Virus record (IMG/VR): IMGVR_UViG_3300034072_001373
Coordinates: 1 to 37,771 of that record
Strand: one strand, 5' to 3'
DNA from: a virus
Length of the DNA: 37,771 nucleotides
Shown here: positions 13,730-23,114 of the stretch, one piece after another
Layout: each line of letters begins with the position of its first letter
How positions within the stretch are numbered: the stretch's first letter is position 1
Translations under genes and position numbers: made by a program
Notes under the pieces: model-generated
What the model saw: only the letters and a program-made list of their open reading frames with translations
Told to the model about the DNA's origin: nothing
Databases searched by the model: none

Positions 13730-15580
13730 ATGATAGCACTTCAAAATGACGGGAAAACACTGGAACTCGCACCTGATCAGAGCGTACAGATCACTATAAG
13801 CAATCCTGTATTTGACCCGGATCGTATCAGTCGCGTATTCACGCTGCCATTCAAGCTGCCTATTACCTCGCGCAACAGCATGGCCATGCAGTTCAGACAC
13901 CGATTCGACAGCAGTCAGCGACTCAGCACCACCAACGCGCAGCTATCCGTCAACAGCAATCACCTGGACTCCGGCGAGATCAAGATCGTTGGCAGCGTAC
14001 CGGATGCCATCGAGGTGGCATTTCAAAATAACCAGGTTGATCTGGTAGATCAGCTGAGCAATGTGAACCTGTGGGAGATCATGGACACCATCACCATACC
14101 TGATACCGCTCCCTCTGCACTGATCACGCTCACGGTTTTTACGCCTCCGCTGGAGTACATCATCGGTATTGATGGCAATATTTATGGGCTGACAGCTGCC
14201 GAGACGGCCTCTATGACTACTGCTCAGGTAGCTGTTGCCTTGCGCGACCAGATCAATGCCGATTACCCGGGCATGGCCAGCACCAGTACGGGTACTGTGC
14301 TGCACCTTGACAGTGCCATGATAGATGCAGCTCCGTGCGACTGGAGCGCAATGGTGAATCTGGAAATACTGAGCTATTACACTGTGGGCAGGCGCGTGAT
14401 GCGCAATTACACGAACTACGTGAACTTCATCCGGAGCAACCCGAGCAACAAAATTGTGTTCCCCGTAGTGCGCTGGGAGAACTTTTATGGAACAGATAAT
14501 CCGGCCTACACGAAGGCTGTGAACAAGCACATAGGCACTACGGTGTACGAGAATACGCCATCATTGCAGGAACAATGGGAAGTGACGTATATCCCATTCG
14601 TGAAGGTGCGCTACATACTGGAGCGTATTGCCCTGGCGATTGGAGTGGGATATATCAAGAACGAGAATATACCCGATTTTGAACGGTTGATTGTGCCGAA
14701 CAACTACGCCTGTGATGCGATGTACTACAACTATTACGAGGACGAGCAGAACAAGTACCTGAACGCCTTCGGCACTGCCATAGATCTGAACAGGCATGTG
14801 CCCCGGATAACTGCGCTGGAGTTCATCCGGCGACTGGTGGCATCGCTGAACCTGACCTGCGAATACAAGGATGGAGGACTGGTATTCCGCAACGTAGTGG
14901 ACATACAGAACGAGAGTGCATACGAGGCGTCAGACTATCTGGAAGTAAACTCAGTGAGCACCAAAATAAACAGGCAGCGGAGTCTGGAATACCGATACCA
15001 GGATAATCCGAGGGAGCAGTACAGCGTGGCATTGCAACAGCAGCCGTGGAGCGATGGAGACGATAATGTACAGCAGATCATACTGCCATTCAATACAATG
15101 TACGTGCGTATCGGGCTGATAGACGACCCGGCGGTGGAGGGCCTGATGCGCATACCGCACACGTCACAACCGGGCAAGTCGCCACTCTACAATGGCACTG
15201 GATCCGATCTGCCGTTTTACCTGCTGTTCCAGCGCGACACGGCCCAGACCAGCAACTCGGAGACGTACGTATATGCCACCTACGATGATCGTGCAGCGGA
15301 TGGCACTACGTTGCTCGGTAATCTGTCGCTGGAGATGGAAGACTTGCTGGCAATACAGTTCGAGGAGACAATCTATTATGCCAATGCAAATGAAGTAAGG
15401 TTATCGCTCGTAATGCCCGTAAATGACTTTTTGAGCTTCAGAAACTGGAAGCAGGGCAAAGTATATGCCTGGCATCCGCTCGGGCGCTTCACGATGGCTG
15501 TGAAAGATATGCAGGCAGATGTGCGGGTAATGGAGGAGAGCAATTATGTGCGAGTGGAGGTCAGCGGCGTGCTGGTATAA
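13730..15580 (+). CDS. Large tail/baseplate protein on the plus strand
   Basis: 616 residues from ATG at 13730. The frame is open upstream to 13625 but that part is promoter sequence. It begins MIALQNDGKTLELAPDQSVQ, followed by ISNPVFDPDRISRVFTLPFKLPITSRN. This matches the start of a family of large Bacteroidetes phage tail proteins, in which a small beta unit describes deviations from a ground state. There are many aromatic residues, no signal peptide and no coiled coil. Tail hub or baseplate is the likely place. It is the only late gene on this strand. Its stop TAA is directly followed by the reverse-complement stop of the convergent gene, with no space for a terminator. Confidence 0.7.
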   Translation: MIALQNDGKTLELAPDQSVQITISNPVFDPDRISRVFTLPFKLPITSRNSMAMQFRHRFDSSQRLSTTNAQLSVNSNHLDSGEIKIVGSVPDAIEVAFQNNQVDLVDQLSNVNLWEIMDTITIPDTAPSALITLTVFTPPLEYIIGIDGNIYGLTAAETASMTTAQVAVALRDQINADYPGMASTSTGTVLHLDSAMIDAAPCDWSAMVNLEILSYYTVGRRVMRNYTNYVNFIRSNPSNKIVFPVVRWENFYGTDNPAYTKAVNKHIGTTVYENTPSLQEQWEVTYIPFVKVRYILERIALAIGVGYIKNENIPDFERLIVPNNYACDAMYYNYYEDEQNKYLNAFGTAIDLNRHVPRITALEFIRRLVASLNLTCEYKDGGLVFRNVVDIQNESAYEASDYLEVNSVSTKINRQRSLEYRYQDNPREQYSVALQQQPWSDGDDNVQQIILPFNTMYVRIGLIDDPAVEGLMRIPHTSQPGKSPLYNGTGSDLPFYLLFQRDTAQTSNSETYVYATYDDRAADGTTLLGNLSLEMEDLLAIQFEETIYYANANEVRLSLVMPVNDFLSFRNWKQGKVYAWHPLGRFTMAVKDMQADVRVMEESNYVRVEVSGVLV

Positions 15581-15799
15581 TTAACCGACCCGGTTGTATG
15601 CTGGAAGCTCTGTCAGCTCCCTGATAGCCATGCGCTGTGTAAGCGTGTACTGCGGGCGTGCCACGCTCACCGGAATACGGCCAACCAAGCGAATAATATA
15701 AAGCGGAGGTACATCCATAGCACCATGAATGTCCACGATTTCATACCGCTTGTTGTTATCGCCTGCAAATGCGTATTGTTTCCCAATTTCAAGTGTCAT
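15581..15799 (-). CDS. Small beta-rich protein, 72 residues
   Basis: ATG at 15799-15797 overlaps the caspase-like stop as ATGA. The product (MTLEIGKQYAFAGDNNKRYE, then IVDIHGAMDVPPLYIIRLVGRI) looks like a small beta-barrel or SH3-like fold with Gly turns. It is the last gene of the leftward tail operon and abuts the plus-strand tail gene. Function unknown. Its tight coupling to the protease could mean it works with it. Confidence 0.6.
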   Translation of the reverse strand: MTLEIGKQYAFAGDNNKRYEIVDIHGAMDVPPLYIIRLVGRIPVSVARPQYTLTQRMAIRELTELPAYNRVG

Positions 15800-16530
15800 G
15801 TGAGGAATGGCTTGTTTTTGAAATTGCCTGCCTTGCTGGACTCCAGCTGTGGAAGCTGCGGATAATCCCACCTTTGAATCACCAGTCGAACAGCGTTCAG
15901 CAATTGGCTGTAAGTAGGCGTACCGAGGTTCAATATTTCCTCTACTGCCTGCGTGAATATGCCCCCGGCATTGTTCTCGTAGCTTGGCTGATTGACATTA
16001 CTGGATGAATAGGATATAATTGAGCAAGGCACACTGCGCAGTGATCCTCGTGTAGGCTTTGGCCCTGATACTTTTATATTGGGCCATGTAAGTGATCGAG
16101 TTCGGAGGTAGCAGAACTTACTGGGCAGCCTGAAATTCGACTCAGAAAAACAGGTATCTGCCAGTCGGATGATCTTTGTCCCTGCCTTGAACTGTTTCCA
16201 CATTGGAATCTGTTCATAATCCCACAGGATATCGTCGTGCAGGCACAGTCCGGTGGCTCTGGTTCCATCCTTAAGGTCGGTATAAGTACCATGGCCTGAG
16301 TGCGTATAGAACAGCGTATCGCCCGGCTTCATGGCTTCGGCCAGATTTCGGAATATGCCCTGCACCAGTTGCTTGCTACAGCGTTTATCCACCATGAGGT
16401 GGGGCTTCATATCGCGGCGGGAAGCGAGGTCGTACATCGCCTGAGCATCGCGCACACACTGTTGCAGGTTGCAATTGCCATACACAGCTGTGTCGTACTC
16501 GTTTATGCCTATGTGGAGCGAGTATATCAT
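15796..16530 (-). CDS. Caspase-family (peptidase C14) protein
   Basis: 244 residues. The start is ATG at 16530, which overlaps the previous stop as ATGA. A GTG nine bases upstream is less likely. The fold markers of metacaspases/caspases are in order. First is LHIGINEYD (residues 5-13, first beta strand), then CVRDAQAMYDLA (25-36, the DA helix). TLFYTHSGHG (72-81) holds the catalytic His80, and IIRLADTCFSES (120-131) the catalytic Cys127 in the DxC context. SYSSSNVNQPSYENN-AGGIFTQAV (173-195) is the strand and loop after the active site. Length fits a bare protease domain with no death-fold or sensor. It lies between signal-peptide fibre genes and a 72-residue gene in a late operon. Processing of tail proteins or action on host proteins are both possible. 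Confidence 0.88.
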   Translation of the reverse strand: MIYSLHIGINEYDTAVYGNCNLQQCVRDAQAMYDLASRRDMKPHLMVDKRCSKQLVQGIFRNLAEAMKPGDTLFYTHSGHGTYTDLKDGTRATGLCLHDDILWDYEQIPMWKQFKAGTKIIRLADTCFSESNFRLPSKFCYLRTRSLTWPNIKVSGPKPTRGSLRSVPCSIISYSSSNVNQPSYENNAGGIFTQAVEEILNLGTPTYSQLLNAVRLVIQRWDYPQLPQLESSKAGNFKNKPFLT

Positions 16531-17336
16531 TTCATCCACTTTTTTGCAGCAGCTTCAGAATACTTCACCCACGTTTTTTTCTTAGTGTCGTACTTGTAGT
16601 ATTGGAGCGTTCCATCCTCCTGCGTGGCTATCAGTCCGGTGCTGTAGAGCGTGGTTTGTGCTGCCTTGGGTGCAGGCTCCTCCGCAATGGCTACAGATCG
16701 CACTCCGGCGGAAGCTGGAGCCAGCACTTCACCCAGATCTATGCTTGCCCATACACCATTCGGCATCTTGTACAGGTCAAGTGCTTTTCCAGAGTTTTTG
16801 TAGTTATTCAGGCGCAATACATTGCCGAGGCAGTACGCGAGCTTCACCGTTTCAGTTCCATTCTTGTATCGAAGTGCACCAGTTGGCGCAAAGCTGAACG
16901 CCACCGCAGTGGTAGTGCCTGCATCGCGCAATATCCAGCCGGCAGCACTGGTAAAATAGTGTTGCCCCTGAATGGTGGACGTATCTACCTGCAAGGCAAT
17001 GGCATTGAGGGCACTTTTGTTGATCTGCGTCTGCATTTGTCCATCCTGACGCACGATCTCCCTGATTTTGGCTCCGTTTGCGCTCAGTATAACAGCATCA
17101 GACGCCATAGTTGCTCCCTGCTGACGATATACGTTGATTGCCCCATTCAGTACAGCGGTTGTATCGCCTACTTTGGTGCTGGTGAGCGTGGTATTACCGT
17201 TATCGTAGGTTTGCAGTCGGTGCACGGTGAATATGCCAGCGCTGTTGGTCATCCAGGAGGAGTCCTGGATGATGGATTGGGCGGAGGTGGTAAAGGCTGT
17301 GAAGGTGATGAAGAGGAGAGTTAGTATGTGTTTCAT
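16527..17336 (-). CDS. Exported virion-associated protein with signal peptide
   Basis: 269 residues. Residues 1-19 form a clear signal peptide (Lys, hydrophobic core, cleavage near TSAQ-S). The mature part is beta-rich, with repeated short strands, and is Thr/Ser/Gly-rich. It ends with a basic segment (KKKTWVKYSEAAAKKWMK). It lies between the large fibre and the caspase gene, with ATGA coupling to the latter and a 10-base gap to the fibre. A fibre accessory or adhesin-like role is likely from context. No domain name can be given. Secretion of a tail-operon protein before assembly is unusual. Confidence 0.7.
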   Translation of the reverse strand: MKHILTLLFITFTAFTTSAQSIIQDSSWMTNSAGIFTVHRLQTYDNGNTTLTSTKVGDTTAVLNGAINVYRQQGATMASDAVILSANGAKIREIVRQDGQMQTQINKSALNAIALQVDTSTIQGQHYFTSAAGWILRDAGTTTAVAFSFAPTGALRYKNGTETVKLAYCLGNVLRLNNYKNSGKALDLYKMPNGVWASIDLGEVLAPASAGVRSVAIAEEPAPKAAQTTLYSTGLIATQEDGTLQYYKYDTKKKTWVKYSEAAAKKWMK

Positions 17337-17346
17337 GGCGATGTTT

Positions 17347-19956
17347 TTAGTTGATGATAAAAAAACCGACTGATATTTCGGCTGCTGCGGCAGCTGTCAG
17401 ATAAATAGTAAATGAACCATTGTCTGGTACTATACTATCTATTATTGCTGTGGCATCATTTGTGCGCATAACAGGGAGTACAATTGACGATGTTGTGCAG
17501 AGTGAATTATTGACCACTTTGGAAGATTCTCCGGCCGCGATGTTTATTGTTCCTGATGGCCTGTTGATTGTTTGTACGGATGTTGTGCCTGTGGCTGTGT
17601 TGGTTGCCCAATAGGTATTTTTACCGTCAGAACGAATGCGTAAAACATCATTGCCGTCAGAGTTTTCAAAATTGACTATTGACGTTAATGATGAATTGCC
17701 TGCGCTGCGAACATCTATGCGTGCGGATGGACTGGACAATGGACTTGGGTTCCCGATTAAAGCGCTGCCTACTGTTGATATAAGGCCGTTAGAATTCCAG
17801 TACATTGTTATACTGGATGAATTGCCGGTATACATGATAAAGGCGTCGCTCCCAGTGGTTGGAAATGACATATAAATACCGCCCCCTAAATTCAATCCTG
17901 TATGATCAGTAAATCTGGTGGCGCCTCTGTTGTATATAAGACCTCCGCCTGATGACGTTCCGACAGATAATTTATTTGATGCAAACGTAAAATCAGCAGA
18001 GGCGCTAAACGCTCCGGATGTATTAACTTGAATCTGTCCGGTAGAACCAGCGGCTCCGCTCACTTTACTATTAAACGTACTCCAATCCGCACTACTCAGC
18101 GCCCCTCTATTCGTAGCACTCGCCGTAGGCAAATTGAAAGTATGCGTAGTTCCAGCTGAAGAAATACCAAAGTCACTTCCTGCCGTTCCTGTCGCAAATG
18201 TTTGTGTGGAACCAGTAAGGCCATTAAGTGAAGTGATACCACTTCCCCCGCCCCCCCCCGGCAACGTCACCGTCTTCGCAGGCTGGCCATCGTTGGACAA
18301 GCTGAGCGACAAGGTGCTGCCGGAGACTGAAAAGGTATCTATCGTCTGGGCCGGACTGGATACAACTATCTGGCCACCGCTGGAGCTGTTGGTTCCGCTG
18401 ATGTTGACGCCTGTACCAGCCACAATGCCAATATCATCCGATGTAGAGGTATTGCTCCGAATCCATACATCTGCACCAGTATCCAGACGCGTGCTCAGCT
18501 TGCCCTCATTACTCACACTGGCATCTGTAGCCGTCAAGGTGATATTACCCCCGTTGCTGCTCGTAGTCTCCGATACGGATATACCCCCGCCTGCCGTGAT
18601 AGTCACCCCACTGGCTCCGGAGGTGTTGGAAGTGATTACTGACGTATTGCTCGCCCCCGCTCCAACGCCGAGCGTGCCCTCGTTGGTGGCAAGGCTGTCG
18701 AGAGCTGTGAGTGTAATAGTTCCTCCGTTGCTGCTTGTTGTTTCCGAGATTGCCATGCCATTGCCTGCCGTGATGGTCACCCCATTAGCCCCGGAGGTGT
18801 TTGAGCTGATCACTGACGTATTGCTCGCCCCCGCTCCAACGCCGAGTGTGCCCTCGTTGGCTTCCGACAAGTCGCCAGTGTTGTTAATGGTAAGGCTGCC
18901 ACCGTCCGGAGAGCCACCAGTTCCATCAAAACTGATACCCGTACCCCGATACAGAGTAATTGGAGAACTCCCTGAAGTATTGGTTCTTATGTCGTAATAT
19001 AAATTGTTACTTGGCTTGAATCCTTGCAATTTCCCCTCATTGCTGTCACTTGTATCTATCGTCATCGCCTCCCATCTGCTGTTGCCCGACTTGTACACCA
19101 GCGCCTGGTTGTTGGTGGGTGATGGTACGTGCACGTTGTGCAGCTCGTCAAGCTCATAGCCGTTCTGCACGGTGACGAAGATGATGCCTGTTGTGGCATG
19201 CTTGCGGATGCAAAAGCCTACTTCCACGCCGTGGTTGGGTGCTGTTGGTCGCACTGCTGTCATGGCTCCAGCCGTATCCTTGCTAAGCCATACTATTTTG
19301 CCCTCGGTCAGGTTGCTGGTATTGATATCCTTGACCAGTCCAAACGTGGTGCAGTAGCCTTTGTTCCCGCCCGTCACAGTTTCGGTCATCACGCCGAAGG
19401 TGCCGGCGCTGGTAGTCTCGCTGTTTGCACGGGCGTAATCCACGGTTATATTGTCGCCATTGCTGCCTTTGAGATACACTACCTTGCCATTTTCCAGACC
19501 AGTACTATTCACATGCTTCACGTGCTGCACGCTTTCCTGACCGATGCTGAGCGTAACCACGCCACCGGCGAGGCCAAACTCGAGCGTGCCATCCACGTTG
19601 TTCCAGCGCACTACGCCGACCCCACCGGTGTAGGTGCTGTCGGTGCGGAAATACAGGCGCTTGAGGGTATCCAGGCTGATGGTGTAGTTTGGCGAGGTGC
19701 CAGTGACATCTATGCCGGTGCCTGCGGTAATGGTGGCGTACTTGGCTACCACCAGATCCCACACCGCTTTGGCGGTAGCTCCCTGCGCGTTTGTGGAGGC
19801 ACTGTCTATCACCTCGAGGATGCTGGTGAGTGTTTTCCCGTTCAGCGTCAGCTGCTGCCGCGCACGCACGTTGTCGTAGGTGGCTGTCGTTTGGCTGTAC
19901 AGCCCTACTGTGCAGCACAGCATCATACACGCGATTGTAAGCGCTCTCATGTTCAT
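17347..19956 (-). CDS. Large tail fibre/receptor-binding protein with signal peptide
   Basis: 869 residues. An N-terminal signal-peptide-like segment ([20 protein letters not shown], then SQ) is followed by a head region to about 330 and a low-complexity Ser/Thr/Gly/Asn region. At about 365-540 there are three units of the type [16 protein letters not shown]...[14 protein letters not shown], the first two related by a 174-bp DNA repeat. A Gly-rich hinge near 577 precedes [18 protein letters not shown] and [17 protein letters not shown], both frequent in fibres of Bacteroidetes phages. The C-terminus is hydrophobic ([18 protein letters not shown]). It is the likely host-recognition fibre. Start ATG overlaps the previous stop as ATGA. 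Confidence 0.8.
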   Translation of the reverse strand: MNMRALTIACMMLCCTVGLYSQTTATYDNVRARQQLTLNGKTLTSILEVIDSASTNAQGATAKAVWDLVVAKYATITAGTGIDVTGTSPNYTISLDTLKRLYFRTDSTYTGGVGVVRWNNVDGTLEFGLAGGVVTLSIGQESVQHVKHVNSTGLENGKVVYLKGSNGDNITVDYARANSETTSAGTFGVMTETVTGGNKGYCTTFGLVKDINTSNLTEGKIVWLSKDTAGAMTAVRPTAPNHGVEVGFCIRKHATTGIIFVTVQNGYELDELHNVHVPSPTNNQALVYKSGNSRWEAMTIDTSDSNEGKLQGFKPSNNLYYDIRTNTSGSSPITLYRGTGISFDGTGGSPDGGSLTINNTGDLSEANEGTLGVGAGASNTSVISSNTSGANGVTITAGNGMAISETTSSNGGTITLTALDSLATNEGTLGVGAGASNTSVITSNTSGASGVTITAGGGISVSETTSSNGGNITLTATDASVSNEGKLSTRLDTGADVWIRSNTSTSDDIGIVAGTGVNISGTNSSSGGQIVVSSPAQTIDTFSVSGSTLSLSLSNDGQPAKTVTLPGGGGGSGITSLNGLTGSTQTFATGTAGSDFGISSAGTTHTFNLPTASATNRGALSSADWSTFNSKVSGAAGSTGQIQVNTSGAFSASADFTFASNKLSVGTSSGGGLIYNRGATRFTDHTGLNLGGGIYMSFPTTGSDAFIMYTGNSSSITMYWNSNGLISTVGSALIGNPSPLSSPSARIDVRSAGNSSLTSIVNFENSDGNDVLRIRSDGKNTYWATNTATGTTSVQTINRPSGTINIAAGESSKVVNNSLCTTSSIVLPVMRTNDATAIIDSIVPDNGSFTIYLTAAAAAEISVGFFIIN
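18541..18861 (-). repeat. Two tandem 174-bp (58-codon) repeats in the fibre gene
   Basis: Two copies, about 18541-18687 and 18715-18861, in register with the codons. They share long identical stretches such as GTATTGCTCGCCCCCGCTCC and an identical ACGCCGAG block. A third, more diverged copy follows in the protein. Such repeats allow fibre length to change by recombination. Confidence 0.8.
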
Positions 19957-20387
19957 AGTTGTATCTGTATCAGTTTGACGGTTAATGTGTGGGCCCCAAA
20001 GCCGGAGAAATACAGCGTGCCGGAGCTGTGGAAATACTTGTCAACCGCGAATACTGCCCCGTCGGTATCGTAGCTTTCGGCTTCAAGTATCTGGGTGCCG
20101 CCAGAGCTGGTACCCACGCTCACGGTTCCCGATGCGGAGCCAATAATCACGATCTTGCTGATCAGCTTGCCCGCACCGACGGCAATGGTGTTGCTGCCAC
20201 TGGTGATGCTTGTAGTAGTGACCGTGAACGCACTCGCCACGGTGATATTGGACTCTATCCATGCAAGCAAGGTGGACAGCTCTACCTGCCTCGCAGCTGG
20301 TGTGTTGCCACCGCCAAGAAATTGCAACGGTAATCGGGTGTCTTCGTACAGCTGCGTAATCAGTGAAAATGTATGTACCTGTGCCAT
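19953..20387 (-). CDS. Small tail protein preceding the fibre
   Basis: 144 residues, no signal peptide. The first 40 residues are polar with [19 protein letters not shown], a pattern seen at the start of many minor tail/fibre-base proteins. The rest is Ser/Thr/Gly beta-rich ([20 protein letters not shown]) and ends with strands ([20 protein letters not shown]). It lies between the large baseplate-like protein and the fibre, sharing ATGA with the latter. A base or adaptor for the fibre is likely from position. Family not recognised. Confidence 0.65.
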   Translation of the reverse strand: MAQVHTFSLITQLYEDTRLPLQFLGGGNTPAARQVELSTLLAWIESNITVASAFTVTTTSITSGSNTIAVGAGKLISKIVIIGSASGTVSVGTSSGGTQILEAESYDTDGAVFAVDKYFHSSGTLYFSGFGAHTLTVKLIQIQL

Positions 20388-20395
20388 GTGTCAGT

Positions 20396-22066
20396 TTATT
20401 CTTGCCAAGCAACCATGAATGTATCGAACCACGCATTACCGTCGGTTTCCTGCCATGCACCGGTGATAATCGCTTGCAGCTTCTTCTTGCTGTAGTTTAC
20501 CATCTCCAGCCGCGGAAGAGCCGTGAATGTGTAGCTGAATATTTCCTGCCGGGTTTCGTTCACCGCGAAATCGTTGGTGGTGAGGCGCAGCGGGATATAA
20601 CCCGCGCTGGTCACGTCATAGACCTCGCCACTGATCAGCATTTCCTGCAAGGTCTCTGATTGCGCATAGGTGATGAAGCCTGTGCGGTATATGATCTCGT
20701 TCTGGAAACGGCGCTCAAATTGCCACTGCTCGGTGGCGTACTGGTTATAGCCCGGTACCACGGGCCGCGTGGCGATGCTGCGATCTATGCTCAGGCGGCG
20801 CGACCAGTTGCCGGTGCAGCGCCAGCACTCCGGCATGCCAAATGCATTCAGGTACTGGATCTGTCGCTCACTCTCATAATAGCTCCGATCTATCAGGTAG
20901 GTGCGCCACTGGCTGAGTGGCTGCCAGATCAGGGCATCATCCAGATATACCACGCGCACACGGTACTTGTAGGCATCCGCAATGGTATCCAGCCCAAGCA
21001 GCTCGGGCGATACGGGCAGCGTGGCGGTTTCGTAGGCATCAATAGCCTTGGCCGTATGGTGGCGAGTGGCTGTGCTCAGCGCATTGTTGTCAATGTCGTA
21101 GTACTGCATCTCTACACGGATGCTGCGTTGCTCACCGGTGTAGTTGTACCAGTTGAGGTACTCCGGCGAGCTGATGCCCAGTGCCTTGCCGTCTGCCTGC
21201 CATGTGAGGAGGCTGTCGGTTGCGCTCAAGTCGCCCAGGTAGTCAGGCGTTTCGGCGAATAGCGACTGCGACAAGCCTCCATCCATGCAATATTTTACAG
21301 CGCTGTATGCCCAATCCTGCGCAACAATCGGCACTCCGTAGCTTTCGGAATAACGGAAGTAGTAGCGACGCGTATTGTCGCAACGCTGTATGCTGGTAGT
21401 GCCATAGGTGGGGATCTGTGGTTCATTCCTCGATGACTTGCACCCGGCTGCCAGTATGCCGGAGATGTCGAAGACAACATTGCCTGTGCCCTGCTCTGGA
21501 TATCCGAGCAACTGTGCAGCCTGGGTGTAAGTGCCTGCCTTGTATGAAGTCTCTATGTACACATCGAGCAGCACCTTGTAGTTAGCCGGCAATGTGCTGG
21601 CCGCAGCGGCCACGGCTGTTACGGTGAAGCTCGCGGAGTTGGTAATCACGACCGACCAGCCCGCTTCGGTGCTTTTGGCCCGCACCCGAAGGCGCAGATT
21701 GCCCGATTCGGTGATGGTTTGCACATCGAAGTACGGAGCGATGCGCGGATGTGCGGCTATTTTGGCGCGCACAGCCTCCCAGTATTGCGCGTCTGTGCCT
21801 GAATATCCGGTGGCGACTATCTCGTTGTCGGTGGCTGGACTGGCCTTCGCCGTGAACACCACTGCCTCGGTAGTGGCGTCTGGCTCTGTGTAGGTAATGG
21901 TAATGGTGGCATTGACTGCGAAGCGATCAGTAGCCACGTAGGTTATTTTGGATCCGGGGCCAATTGCATCGTACAAGGCGCCTGCATTGTTGGCAAACAG
22001 CTTCACTATCGCCTGGTTGCGGGCGAAGCACATGGTAGCGGGCTGTTCGAGTAGGGTAAGTGCCAT
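20396..22066 (-). CDS. Large tail/baseplate-associated protein
   Basis: 556 residues, no signal peptide. An N-terminal beta domain (about 1-170, with FVATDRFAVN-like strands and a TITITYTEPDATTEAVVF unit) is followed by an aromatic-rich middle (SIQRCDNTRRYYFRYSESYG). A C-terminal domain starts near RQIQYLNAFGMPECWRCTGN and ends in strands such as RQEIFSYTFTALPRL. The QYLNAFG...W.CTG...R motif recurs in large Bacteroidetes phage proteins placed next to fibres. A structural tail-tip role is inferred. It overlaps none of its neighbours but is separated by 2 and 8 bases only. Confidence 0.65.
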   Translation of the reverse strand: MALTLLEQPATMCFARNQAIVKLFANNAGALYDAIGPGSKITYVATDRFAVNATITITYTEPDATTEAVVFTAKASPATDNEIVATGYSGTDAQYWEAVRAKIAAHPRIAPYFDVQTITESGNLRLRVRAKSTEAGWSVVITNSASFTVTAVAAAASTLPANYKVLLDVYIETSYKAGTYTQAAQLLGYPEQGTGNVVFDISGILAAGCKSSRNEPQIPTYGTTSIQRCDNTRRYYFRYSESYGVPIVAQDWAYSAVKYCMDGGLSQSLFAETPDYLGDLSATDSLLTWQADGKALGISSPEYLNWYNYTGEQRSIRVEMQYYDIDNNALSTATRHHTAKAIDAYETATLPVSPELLGLDTIADAYKYRVRVVYLDDALIWQPLSQWRTYLIDRSYYESERQIQYLNAFGMPECWRCTGNWSRRLSIDRSIATRPVVPGYNQYATEQWQFERRFQNEIIYRTGFITYAQSETLQEMLISGEVYDVTSAGYIPLRLTTNDFAVNETRQEIFSYTFTALPRLEMVNYSKKKLQAIITGAWQETDGNAWFDTFMVAWQE

Positions 22067-22068
22067 TT

Positions 22069-22605
22069 TTACAGGTCAGTCCAGTGTACGTTGGTGAAGT
22101 CGGTACCACAGGCGATTGTGCGGAAAAGTCGCATATTGAACAGGTACATCACAGCTGCAAATGAGCCATCGCCCTGAAAATCGAGGTAATCGCCATTGAT
22201 GCTCAGCTGATCTACTGTGTCAATGTTTGTTTTGAACAGATCATTGCCGTTGCGGCTGTCGTAGATCAGTCTGGACACAAAGTCATCCATCACGTTCTCG
22301 GCATCATTCCAGGCGGTCATTCGCGCAGCTTTGGCGTTCTCGCGGGTGGAATAGTACTTGCCCACCATGAGACCTACCTCGTAGTTCTTGTAGGCATTGC
22401 CATCCTTGTCAGTAAAGGAAACGGTGGGCAGGATAAAGCGCACGAAGTACGATTTTTCCCGCCCACCAGTTCGGAAATCAGAAAAAGCCTCGTCATAAGC
22501 TACTACTTCATACACCCGGCTACCTGATGTCTCCGAGTGCAACAGGGCCGGGTGTTTTTCGCACAGCCCCCTGAAATAGTCTGATATGTCCTGAATCCCC
22601 TTCAT
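22069..22605 (-). CDS. Hypothetical tail-module protein, first gene of the fibre operon
   Basis: 178 residues from ATG at 22605 (MKGIQDISDYFRGLCEKHPA). The upstream GATG-like start at 22614 lies inside the promoter. It has a mixed alpha/beta appearance with Tyr/Phe-rich strands (KSYFVRFILPTVSFTDKDGN), a helix (ENAKAARMTAWNDAENVMDD) and a C-terminal beta part. The size, and its being first in the tail-tip operon, would suit a tail terminator or tail-tip protein, but there is no decisive motif. Its promoter ends 6 nt before the ATG. Confidence 0.65.
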   Translation of the reverse strand: MKGIQDISDYFRGLCEKHPALLHSETSGSRVYEVVAYDEAFSDFRTGGREKSYFVRFILPTVSFTDKDGNAYKNYEVGLMVGKYYSTRENAKAARMTAWNDAENVMDDFVSRLIYDSRNGNDLFKTNIDTVDQLSINGDYLDFQGDGSFAAVMYLFNMRLFRTIACGTDFTNVHWTDL

Positions 22606-22611
22606 CGGGTG

Positions 22612-22646
22612 CAAAAATGCTGCCTGAAAGGGGCTGGGTAAAGGAC
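22612..22646 (-). promoter_or_regulatory. Late promoter of the fibre operon
   Basis: GTCCTTT (22646-22640), 20 bp, CATTTTTG (22619-22612), then 6 nt to ATG. It begins 6 bp after the T-tract of the preceding terminator. It would drive seven genes down to 15581, including the caspase. Confidence 0.8.
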
Positions 22647-22652
22647 TGAAAC

Positions 22653-22681
22653 AAAAACGCCCGGCTGATTACAGCCGGGCG
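22653..22681 (-). terminator. Terminator of the 23-kb small-gene unit
   Basis: CGCCCGGCTG (22658-22667), loop, CAGCCGGGCG (22672-22681): a perfect 10-bp stem followed on the minus strand by TTTTTGTTTC. Confidence 0.85.
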
Positions 22682-22685
22682 AAAG

Positions 22686-22850
22686 TCAAAATGTTTCTGT
22701 GTCCTGCATGCTGGCCGTTACGATCAGCATTTTTTCATCGTGGCTCAATCGGGCGAAGGCCCTGATACGAGCTTTGCGGGCTGCGTCCTGCTGCCGCTCT
22801 GCCTCACGCCTGATAGCGCGATCCAGCTGGTTGCTGCTGCTTTGCTTCAT
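22686..22850 (-). CDS. Small basic helical protein, 54 residues
   Basis: ATG at 22850-22848, TGA at 22688-22686, overlapping the end of the upstream gene by 47 nt. The sequence starts MKQSSSNQLDRAIRREAERQ and continues as one basic helix, then ends polar (MLIVTASMQDTETF). It is followed within 5 bases by a strong terminator. The position between gene and terminator and the codon pattern support it. Function unknown. Confidence 0.6.
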   Translation of the reverse strand: MKQSSSNQLDRAIRREAERQQDAARKARIRAFARLSHDEKMLIVTASMQDTETF

Positions 22851-23094
22851 GGTAGTCTTGAAGAAGGGTGAGGGAATAGCATTTCTCCATGATCATGGTA
22901 GCCTGCATCACGATCGTGTGAAGCCCGCGCAAGCCATCTTCATTCAGATCGGTGGTTAGCAGGTGTGCAGCGCCGTGCAGCATGGAAATGCCTGTTTCGA
23001 AGCAGTCGTTGACTGTTTCGTGCATCTCATTGAGGCGATTGTTGATTACCTCGAGTTCCTCGAGGTTGGCGTTGATAATGTCGTTAGTTAGCAT
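22804..23094 (-). CDS. Hypothetical helical protein, 96 residues
   Basis: Start ATG at 23094 (MLTNDIINANLEELEVINNR). The frame is open 10 codons further but reads Phe/Lys from the poly-T leader. The protein is all-helical and acidic, with ETGISMLHGAAHLLTTDLNE and a C-terminal Gln-rich tail. It lies in its own two-gene unit with a host-type promoter, a structured leader and a terminator. This is unlike the neighbouring late units, so it may be expressed at another time, perhaps also in the lysogen. Confidence 0.65.
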   Translation of the reverse strand: MLTNDIINANLEELEVINNRLNEMHETVNDCFETGISMLHGAAHLLTTDLNEDGLRGLHTIVMQATMIMEKCYSLTLLQDYHEAKQQQPAGSRYQA

Positions 23095-23114
23095 AACGAA
23101 AAAAGAAAAAAAAC

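Noticed and set aside
18134-18997. Long plus-strand open frame (287 codons) opposite the fibre gene
   Set aside because: It is Val/Pro/Leu-rich with no start signal and mirrors the Ser/Thr/Gly repeats of the fibre. The minus-strand protein has signal peptide and fibre motifs.
19129-20073. Plus-strand open frame of 314 codons
   Set aside because: Covers the start of the fibre gene and the whole junction of two coupled minus-strand genes. No promoter or protein-like pattern.
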